A DNA stretch of 6,127 nucleotides from Parachlamydiaceae bacterium (lineage in GTDB: Bacteria; Chlamydiota; Chlamydiia; Chlamydiales; Parachlamydiaceae), in NCBI GenBank assembly GCA_013414685.1, contig CP058704.1:618713-624839 (forward strand), in the 5' to 3' direction. Of the stretch, positions 1 through 4,881 are shown piece by piece. Numbering within the stretch: position 1 is the first letter of the stretch; each line of letters begins with the position of its first letter. A model generated the notes under the pieces. The model searched no databases. It was given only the letters and a program-made list of their open reading frames with translations, and had not been told where the DNA came from. The position numbers and the translations under genes are program-made.

Positions 1-81
1 AAAAAATTTTCAGGCATCGAAGAACTTAAAGCACAAATTCAACGCGATATTGTCCAAGCTAAAGCATGTTTAGACATCTAA
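1..81 (+). CDS. ribF: C-terminal end of probable RibF (riboflavin kinase / FAD synthetase), 5' partial
   Basis: Frame 1 is open from the left edge for 26 codons and stops at TAA 79-81. The visible tail contains KFSGIEELKAQIQRDI followed by QAKACL. This fits the pattern at the very end of bacterial RibF proteins as I know it: a phenylalanine-containing lead, then a helix of the form LkaQI..D...A...L. RibF is a cytoplasmic bifunctional enzyme that phosphorylates riboflavin to FMN and adenylylates FMN to FAD. The catalytic domains lie outside the window, so the identity rests on a short tail only. It converges with the F-box gene, with 63 bases between the two stops. It could be another protein ending in a similar helix. 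Confidence 0.5.
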   Translation, partial: KKFSGIEELKAQIQRDIVQAKACLDI

Positions 82-144
82 AAATATAGGCACTTAAATA
101 GAGGCCGTGTCATCTCCAATTCAAAATTTTTTTATAAAATTCAT
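82..144. other. Short spacer between convergent ends of ribF-like and F-box genes
   Basis: 63 bases between the two stop codons. A T7 run lies at 127-133, but I see no convincing GC-rich stem before it, so no intrinsic terminator is called. Confidence 0.4.
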
Positions 145-618
145 TTATCGAATGATTACACGTTTATTTTCCTTATTTGCAATAAGAGATTTTAATTCTT
201 CATAATAATCCGTATTATCGTTATTGGTTCTTAAATGCATGACATAAGTTGGAGGGGCGGTATGCCCCCATAAGTCAAAGTCTTTTCCTTCAAAAATAGG
301 AAGAAAAGCAAGTAATCCAAAATCATCTACACGAAACAAACTAGTCCAACCACGCCAACCTTCATTTTTATAATCTATTCTAAGAATAAAATGGGGTCCT
401 TTAGTTTGTATATTTTTAAATTTTACACGCATGATAGGTGCTGACATACAAAATGTCTTACCATTTTCTAGTTCTAACAAAGGAAGTTTTTCAAACTCTT
501 CCTTACCGCCAAAAAGGTCCATAATCTTTCTATTAAATTTCTTCTTTTCAATATTGAATTCTTTCAATTTTATTGAAGATAAACGAATTTCATTTTGACT
601 TGTTAAACTTTTTATCAT
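145..618 (-). CDS. Uncharacterised C-terminal part of the split F-box gene, 157 residues from an internal ATG
   Basis: Frame open from ATG 618-616 to TAA 147-145, and also open upstream of that ATG as far as the A7 run. That is why I read it as the downstream half of the F-box gene rather than a gene of its own. I see no good ribosome binding site before ATG 618. The protein is soluble-looking, with no signal peptide or membrane segment. It has a lysine-rich helix (about residues 15-35) and then a beta-rich block holding FCMSAPIMRVKF, HFILRIDYKNEGWRGWTSLF and LLAFLPIFEGKDFDLWGH. In F-box proteins this position normally holds the substrate-recognition domain, so that is its likely role. The family is not recognised. 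Confidence 0.5.
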   Translation of the reverse strand: MIKSLTSQNEIRLSSIKLKEFNIEKKKFNRKIMDLFGGKEEFEKLPLLELENGKTFCMSAPIMRVKFKNIQTKGPHFILRIDYKNEGWRGWTSLFRVDDFGLLAFLPIFEGKDFDLWGHTAPPTYVMHLRTNNDNTDYYEELKSLIANKENKRVIIR

Positions 619-658
619 TTGTTCTATAGTTGATAAGCAGCTTTCTTCGTTATTGTTG

Positions 659-946
659 CTATTTTTTTAGACCTGCTATGTGTCTTTTGAGAAAGTTTTT
701 AATCCCTTTGCTAGGATCTTTGCTACTCTTTTTATTGATCGCCAACTTTTTAAAAATATTTAATGCTTCTTCTGTTAGTTCAATCCCCTTTTCGGTTTCC
801 TTATAAACTTGTCTAAGTGATTTTAGCTCCATAAAATCGAGCAATTTTGTTTCAGTGATTTTTTGAAAGCGTTTACTAGTTAATCTCATCTCTTTCAGAT
901 CATCTACCGGAAGAAAGTCTAGGATAAGATGAACAAGTTCATCCAT
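659..946 (-). CDS. F-box fragment, 95 residues (5' part of the split F-box gene)
   Basis: This is what is translated if the A7 indel is genuine. ATG 946-944 is preceded by AAGGAAA, a Shine-Dalgarno-like purine run with very short spacing, and by an in-frame TGA four codons upstream. The F-box occupies roughly residues 2-42, with the leucines and the LTSKRF motif that normally contact Skp1. The rest is charged helix (EETEKGIELTEE-like, lysine-rich at the end) with no known domain visible. An F-box alone could bind Skp1 but would have no substrate-binding part. Such a fragment might be inert or act as a competitor; that is inference. Confidence 0.55.
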   Translation of the reverse strand: MDELVHLILDFLPVDDLKEMRLTSKRFQKITETKLLDFMELKSLRQVYKETEKGIELTEEALNIFKKLAINKKSSKDPSKGIKNFLKRHIAGLKK

Positions 947-967
947 TTTCCTTCTTCATTTTCCTTT

Positions 968-997
968 TTACAAAAAAATTTGGATTAAAGGAGTCAA
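968..997 (-). promoter_or_regulatory. Possible promoter for the F-box gene
   Basis: On the minus strand, TTGACT (plus 997-992) matches the -35 consensus at five of six bases. It is followed after 18 bases by TTGTAA (plus 973-968), a poor -10. Transcription would start only about 15 bases before the ATG. In DNA this AT-rich, such matches arise easily by chance. Confidence 0.2.
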
Positions 998-1102
998 TGC
1001 TAACTAAAGAAGCAATATTCATAAAAATATAAAAATAAACCAAATAATTTATTTTTATAAGATAACATACCGATTCAATAATAAGATAATTAAATTTAAA
1101 AA

Positions 1103-1112
1103 GAGTTAACTC
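1103..1112. repeat. 10-base perfect palindrome GAGTTAACTC in the divergent spacer
   Basis: GAGTTAACTC reads the same on both strands and lies between the two divergent genes, where a dimeric regulator could bind. No second copy is seen in the window, so an operator role is only a guess. Confidence 0.2.
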
Positions 1113-1238
1113 AAATTTTCCTTACCCTTTCTTTTTAGATCGAATTTTATAAATTGTTCAAAGACCCTCTACGATCTACAATACCTCCGAAAAACCCTCG
1201 AATCAACTATTCCTACCGAAAATTCAATCGTTTCGTAA
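1110..1238 (+). pseudogene. Possible gene remnant, C-terminal-like open stretch
   Basis: Frame 3 is open from 1110 to TAA 1236-1238 with no ATG, giving about 42 codons. It reads ...RSNFINCSKTLYDLQYL, then RKTLESTIPTENSIVS and stop. The second half has ordinary protein-like composition and falls exactly in the GC-richer island, unlike the AT-rich spacer around it. This suggests the leftover 3' end of a decayed gene. No family is recognised. A second plus-strand frame is also open across much of the same island, which weakens the case. Confidence 0.2.
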
Positions 1239-1267
1239 AAAACATTTATTTTTAAGTATTAATTAAT

Positions 1268-1273
1268 TATAAT
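1268..1273 (+). promoter_or_regulatory. Candidate -10 box (TATAAT) for the large plus-strand gene
   Basis: An exact TATAAT lies 30 bases before the possible start ATG at 1303. The best -35 at suitable distance is TTTATT (1245-1250), which is weak. A second exact TATAAT lies at 1315-1320, 24 bases before the alternative ATG at 1345. The region is over 85% AT, so chance matches are expected. Confidence 0.22.
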
Positions 1274-1325
1274 TTTTCACTTTTTAACTAAATATTTATT
1301 TTATGATAACAAATTATAATTTTAA

Positions 1326-1799
1326 TTTTTCAAAAATCTACAAAATGAAATCGACTTAAGATTAAGCATAGGAAAGGAAACAAAAGCTTCTTTACATCTT
1401 GAACAAATTTCTCATATTGAAGAAGTTAATAATAATTATAAATTAATTTCTTGTAACACTCAGACCTACAAAATACGACAAGTTGCTTTTGATAAATTTG
1501 TTAATGATCTATGTGAACAGACTCCTATCAAAATTTATTCCGCTGATTTAATGGCTTCGGTAAAGGAAAAATTTAATCGATTCAAAGAATTAGAACACAT
1601 CACACGATTTACACAGACTTTAATAAATCTGTCTCAATGTTTTAGACAACTTAGAATACCCAACGCTCCCCTATCTACTAAATTTAACGCAGCCTTTCGT
1701 ATCATCTCCACTTGTGAAGGATTGTTAAAAAATTTTGAATCCCAAGAACCAATTTTTCTTCAATTAGAAAAATACAAAGTCAAACAAAAAAATGGTTAA
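1326..1799 (+). pseudogene. Large-gene fragment 1: N-terminal helical region
   Basis: Frame 0 is open from 1326 to TAA 1797-1799, but its only ATG is internal (1551). The ATG at 1345 (or 1303) is in frame 1 and hits TAA at 1357-1359, so one base is missing near 1348-1358 (for example in the TT at 1356-1357). Restored, the protein begins MKSTLRLSIGKETKASL. The rest is a charged, helical stretch with KEKFNRFKELEHI and FESQEPIFLQLEKYKV and no known domain. The fragment ends in an A7 run (1786-1792), after which frame 2 carries the protein on with WLNQNLESFSESIS. Confidence 0.6.
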
Positions 1800-2443
1800 A
1801 TCAAAATTTAGAATCATTTTCTGAAAGTATTTCAACGAAATTAAATGCAAAATTATTTAAGTTAAAAACTCTATATATTAATGATTTAAAAGATTGGACT
1901 CCATCCGATATTCAAGATATTTTGCGATTTAAGGCTTTGCAAAATGAATGTCTTCTTCTTAATTCTGAATTAGATCTTCTATCCAAAGAAACATTTACAA
2001 ATACTCAGGCAATCGAGCATCTCAAAACATTAGAAGATAATATTTCTTATCTACTTCTAAAAATGAAAAACCACCCTTTTTTCTTGTGTGCACGAGAGGC
2101 AGCTAGATTGGGTCACGCTCGTTGTTGTGCAATTTCAGATAGCATTCAATTGATTCGCCAAAATAAAACGATTCAAAAGACAGAGAATCTAGGCGCTCAG
2201 ACCTCTTTCATGTTGGGGAAAGCATTTCTAAAAGTTTTAACCCCAAAAGCAGCCCAAGAGGAAAGATCCTTCAATCAAGCGATGTCACTCAGTCAACCTC
2301 AATCTGTTGTAGGCAGCTATTATTTTAAAGATTTAAATTTATCTCGACTTGGAGTCTCATTCGATGAATGGGCACCTCATTTCAGGCGCTATCCTCTTCA
2401 TCATATGACCATTCAAGATAAAGTAGCTTTTTCAAAAAATTGA
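1793..2443 (+). pseudogene. Large-gene fragment 2: helical region with a weak Sel1-like segment
   Basis: Frame 2 is open from the A7 run to TGA 2441-2443. It encodes a long helical stretch (WLNQNLESFSES, then KALQNECLLLNSELDLLSKE) and the segment FFLCAREAARLGHARCCAI. That segment resembles part of a Sel1-like repeat (the AA.LGH.. core), but only one unit is seen, so no repeat domain is claimed. The end, DKVAFSKN, stops right after an A6 run (2434-2439). Adding one A continues as LKSPESNALWASFF in frame 1 for about 40 bases, until a T5 run (2476-2480) moves it to frame 0. Confidence 0.6.
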
Positions 2444-2480
2444 AAAGTCCTGAGTCTAATGCTTTATGGGCGTCATTTTT

Positions 2481-2936
2481 CAAAGTAATCAAACGGAAGT
2501 ACAATATGAAAAAAGCTATCAATTTTTTAGTCAACATTCTTTTAAAGTAAAACTTTTAAACCAAGTCCTTTCGTTTTCTTGTGAAGAACTTTTAAACTAT
2601 CTTGTCCTAGAAGAAGCTTTTGGTGAGGTTGAGATAGCGATGGATTCCGATTCAACCTTTTATCCAGATGAAGAATTTCTCAATGAATTTAAAGCTATAG
2701 ATACGATCGGAATTTCCCATAAGTTTCTTCACGCCTTTGAATTTTATCAACAAATTGATAGAAACCATCAATCCTTCTTTTCCATTGAAATTCCTGATGC
2801 TAATACTGAGGCTTTAATTAATAGATGCGAAGCATACATTTGGGAATATAAAGACGAAATGGGAGAGTGGAAAAAGTTACCTTTCAAAAGCTCTATGCAC
2901 TATGGGCAAACGGTAAAATCAAAGAGAAAACTTTGA
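2481..2936 (+). pseudogene. Large-gene fragment 3: start of the GYF_2-like region
   Basis: Frame 0 continues from the T5 run with QSNQTEVQYEKSYQFFSQ and stays in register to about 2875. Near its end comes YIWEYKDEMGEWKKLPF (2835-2885), which fits the first strands of a GYF_2/DUF4339 domain: tryptophan, aromatic, D..G turn, then the position usually occupied by GP-F/Y. The last 17 or so codons before TGA (SSMHYGQ...) are out-of-frame noise, because the true continuation is in frame 2. Earlier, LSFSCEELLNYLVLEEAFGE (about 2571-2630) resembles the helix-turn part of the same domain and may be a diverged extra copy. Confidence 0.58.
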
Positions 2937-3160
2937 TTAAAGATTCTCATAATGCGCGTGTTATTTCCATAAGAGAATTCCAATTTTCTGATCAGCTCAA
3001 GTTAATAACCGCTTTAGAAACACCTACAACGTTTACTATCCCTGAGTTAATTCAATCCAACAGATCTAACCAATCTATTCAAAATGTTTTTAGTAAGCCA
3101 AAATTAGAATATTTGTGGACATTTGACGAAATCATGAACTTTGGGGTCTTGAGGCTATAA
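2867..3160 (+). pseudogene. Large-gene fragment 4: second half of GYF_2-like domain
   Basis: Frame 2 takes over from fragment 3 at the A5 run 2871-2875 or the TTT at 2882-2884. Joined, the two give WEYKDEMGEWKKLPF followed by QKLYALWANGKIKEKTLIKD. The last part is a typical GYF_2 ending, L..L...G.I...TL(I/V)., which is the strongest domain call in this part of the protein. GYF domains are known to bind proline-rich peptides in eukaryotes; the bacterial GYF_2 version is poorly understood. The fragment ends after a G4 run (3143-3146). Frame 1 then continues as EAIKVIFQRLDSFTSYKAF to 3207, where a T5 run (3204-3208) moves it to frame 0. Confidence 0.58.
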
Positions 3161-3206
3161 AAGTCATCTTTCAACGTCTAGATTCATTCACATCATATAA
3201 AGCTTT

Positions 3207-3677
3207 TTGACACTTCTTTATCAAGTCCGCGATCTGCACTCTAGGAATGTAGGAGCCACGCCCAAAATTGACGAAAATTTTATTTTCATGAACCAATTCA
3301 CCTTTTCTTTATTGGGAACTAATCATGAAATATCTTTATTTGCTTTATTGAAACTCTTCATCAGCAAAAAGATTGATGAAAATTCATTAATTACTCTCAA
3401 ACACCCTAAACAAATTTTACAAGTTAAGATAAAAGACAATCTTCAATTGCACAAAGCTCTTTCTGTTTCATGGGAATTACAGCTTTTTGACGGCGATAGT
3501 GTTGGTGGAGAAGATGAAAATATAAGTATTTATTCATTTTGTGATGAAGATGAAGAAAAATTATTTAGTATGGTGCCGATTAGAGACTTTTTTCTTCAAA
3601 TTAGAGATTTTCGAATCGACAATGTAGAACAAAATTCTCTTTCCTTAATTAGACACATCTTGCGAGATAAAAACTAG
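3207..3677 (+). pseudogene. Large-gene fragment 5: second GYF_2-like unit
   Basis: Frame 0, open from the T5 run to TAG 3675-3677. It contains FTFSLLGTNHEISLFALLKL, then FISKKIDENSLITLKHPKQI. The order (short strand, G..., E(I/L)sl..L..L, K.I.E.(S/T)LI) repeats the layout of the unit at 2835-2960, including a following D(N/Q)L.L..AL segment. So this is a probable second, diverged copy without the leading tryptophan. The remainder is acidic (DGDSVGGEDENISIYSFCDE) and helical. An A5 run (3669-3673) ends the fragment; frame 2 continues to TAG 3788-3790 as LENWLTNKHTFIWHFIDKKQ. Confidence 0.55.
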
Positions 3678-3771
3678 AAAATTGGCTTACCAATAAACAT
3701 ACTTTTATTTGGCATTTTATTGATAAAAAGCAGCATAAGTGGCTTGAACATCTGACACAAATAGAAATCAG

Positions 3772-4068
3772 AAAAAAGAATATACGCTAGGTTTTTATGC
3801 CAAGGAAATCCCTCTAGATCTAACCCTACTTAATAGAAAAATAGCTATAGATTTGTCAGATTTATCTATCCATGCAACGTACTGGAAGCAGGTCCAGCAA
3901 ATGCTAAAATGTGAAGAACAAAGTGAAAGTAACACCACATCCCCTAAAAAGCATAGACTTGAAAGTCAAGACGAAATCCAAAAAGATAAAAAATTTAAAA
4001 CAACAAATCAAAATGCCAGCAAAAGAGAATGGAAAAAACAGCAAATTGGTTTAAGCCACATATTGTAA
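3772..4068 (+). pseudogene. Large-gene fragment 6: lysine-rich linker before LysM
   Basis: Frame 1 takes over at the A6 run 3772-3777 with KKEYTLGFYAKEIPLDLTLL, giving a smooth join to the previous fragment's WLEHLTQIEI. After DLSDLSIHATYWKQVQQ the sequence becomes polar and basic (SPKKHRLES, QKDKKFKTTNQ; 3940-4017), a typical disordered linker with clusters that also resemble a nuclear localisation signal. The fragment runs to a stop at 4066-4068, but its true reading leaves at the A6 run 4033-4038, where frame 0 picks up TANWFKPHIVSDGDF. Confidence 0.55.
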
Positions 4069-4712
4069 GCGATGGCGATTTTGTCACTGACGCAAATGGA
4101 AATATTCAAATGCAGCCAACTTTAGCAAAGCTCGCAAATGTCTATCACGTAGATTATAAAGAACTGATTCAATTGAACGGTGGAAAAATTGAGAATCTTT
4201 CAGTTGGTATGTCTATTCGGGTTAAACAGGATTTACTAACTGATACACCCGGAGCCAAAAAGCAAAGAGAGCATATTGCTTACGCAATCCTATCAAAGGA
4301 AAGCTGGCGACAAAAACAGTCTCGTCAGAACAAAATAGAACGTTGTCTTCAATATTTAGATTTTTATGATCAGATGTTAGCATTACAACAATCAAATACA
4401 ATCAGTTTTGATCTTATCCATCAAATTCTTGATAGTTCTATTACACCTTTTACATCGGAAAAAAAGCAAGCCCTTTTGATTCAATTTCAATTAAGCAAGC
4501 TAATGAACCCCGTTCAATTTTTAGACCTGATAATTAAAGAATATACACCCACTCTTGAAAAGTTAGCTTTTGTCATGTATCCATTTTTAGCTGATCTTAT
4601 AACACTGATTCCATATAGCGAAAAATTATTAAATCAATCTTCCCTGGATAAAAAGATTTTTGGTCCTATGAGCAAATTGGTCACGCATCACACCCTATTG
4701 AATATATTATAG
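4029..4712 (+). pseudogene. Large-gene fragment 7: LysM domain and helical C-terminal region
   Basis: Frame 0, open from ATG 4029 to TAG 4710-4712; restored, it begins inside the A6 run as KKTANWFKPHIVSDGDFVTD. The LysM domain lies at about 4110-4215: TLAKLANVYHVDYKELIQLN, then GGKIENLSVGMSIRV. It has the usual TL..(I/L)A..Y.V....L..LN......L..G..(I/L).V pattern. LysM modules bind N-acetylglucosamine-containing glycans such as peptidoglycan or chitin. There is no signal peptide before it, so its site of action is unclear. The following 150 residues are helical with no known domain. The last codons are off-frame after the A5 run 4650-4654. Confidence 0.72.
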
Positions 4713-4825
4713 AAAAAGTGAAAATAAACAGTTTGACTGATTCCAAGCTCGCTCATGCTGTTCAAGAATTTAGATTAAGATTTAATGAGGAAATCGAACG
4801 ACAAAAAAAGGGGATGGTGGAATGA
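4652..4825 (+). pseudogene. Large-gene fragment 8: C-terminal end
   Basis: Frame 2 is open from 4652 to TGA 4823-4825. Joined at the A5 run, it reads LDKKDFWSYEQIGHASHPIE, then IIEKVKINSLTDSKLAHAVQ and a charged helix ending RQKKGMVE. The clean, protein-like sequence with no start of its own shows that this is the original C-terminus. Its stop overlaps the next ATG (ATGA at 4822-4825), typical of genes translated in tandem. Confidence 0.6.
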
Positions 4826-4881
4826 GCTATACTCAATTTTATGCCAATCCTTTTCAAGAATCTGACAATGAATCAAATTGA
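4808..4881 (+). pseudogene. Small reading frame (19 residues) coupled to the large gene by ATGA, probable gene remnant
   Basis: ATG 4822 overlaps the large gene's TGA, and AAGGGG (4808-4813) sits 8 bases upstream as a good ribosome binding site. The frame reads MSYTQFYANPFQESDNESN and stops at TGA 4879-4881. A second frame, from ATG 4868 to TAA 4952-4954, continues in similar style (QIESLNKDNFFEFDEP), as if one gene had been shifted and cut off. Both overlap the 3' end of the convergent BTB-LRR gene, so they cannot be a complete ordinary gene. Most likely this is the 5' stub of a second operon gene; the function is unknown. Confidence 0.28.

Larger units (their letters stand above)
145..946 (-). 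pseudogene. F-box domain protein with a conserved-looking C-terminal region, frameshifted
   Basis: Two minus-strand frames, 946-659 and 618-145, belong to one gene. The first ends at TAG 661-659, right after an A7 run (plus-strand T7, 662-668). Removing one A, or adding two, makes the frame read through GLKNSNNNEES into the second part without a stop, giving 266 residues. Residues 1-45 are an F-box: DELVHLILDFLPVDDLKEM, then LTSKRF. In eukaryotes this fold binds Skp1 and recruits targets to SCF ubiquitin ligases; in amoeba-associated chlamydiae such proteins are candidate secreted host mimics. The second half (about residues 115-266) has a CMSAPIMRVKF strand and an FILRIDYKNEGWRGWTSLF segment; I do not recognise the family. 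The usual LP before DEL is missing, because the start Met sits directly there with an in-frame TGA just upstream. If the indel is real, a 95-residue F-box-only protein would be made. Confidence 0.72.
947..1302. other. Divergent intergenic region, very AT-rich with one GC-richer island
   Basis: The 356-base spacer lies between the minus-strand F-box gene and the plus-strand large gene, so it should hold both promoters. By hand count, 1041-1120 is about 16% GC and 1241-1320 about 9%, while 1161-1240 is about 39%. The island contains a short open stretch (1110-1238). The spacer also has a perfect 10-base palindrome, GAGTTAACTC, at 1103-1112. No tRNA, IS end or strong hairpin terminator is visible. 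Confidence 0.6.
1303..4825 (+). pseudogene. Large GYF_2-like/LysM protein gene, about 1163 codons, broken by eleven -1 frameshifts
   Basis: Successive plus-strand frames follow each other in the strict order 1-0-2-1-0-2-1-0-2-1-0-2. Each join fits the loss of one base, nearly always in a homopolymer. Restoring one base at each gives an uninterrupted frame; from ATG 1345 the total is 3492 bases, exactly 1164 codons including TGA 4823-4825. An in-frame ATG at 1303 would add 14 residues. Predicted order: helical N-terminus (about 1-390), a GYF_2-like unit (about 500-535), a second weaker one (about 645-695), a lysine-rich linker (about 870-890), LysM (about 915-960), helical C-terminus. No signal peptide or membrane segment is visible. 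No ribosome binding site is obvious at either start. I do not recognise the whole protein. GYF and LysM suggest proline-rich peptide and glycan binding respectively, as known for those families. Confidence 0.75.

Noticed and set aside
82..144. Intrinsic terminator between the convergent genes
   Set aside because: A T7 run is present, but no stable complementary stem precedes it on either strand; the A/T-only pairing near 120-140 is too weak.
947..1302. Insertion sequence or CRISPR array in the spacer
   Set aside because: No terminal inverted repeats, no transposase-like protein and no regularly spaced direct repeats.
2050..2180. Sel1-like repeat domain
   Set aside because: Only one segment (AREAARLGHARCCAI) resembles the motif; no second unit at the expected spacing was found.
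1551..4712. A row of separate small genes on the plus strand
   Set aside because: Most lack a proper start and ribosome binding site, and their useful protein sequence begins before their nominal starts. Neighbours join exactly by a one-base change, so they are pieces of one gene.
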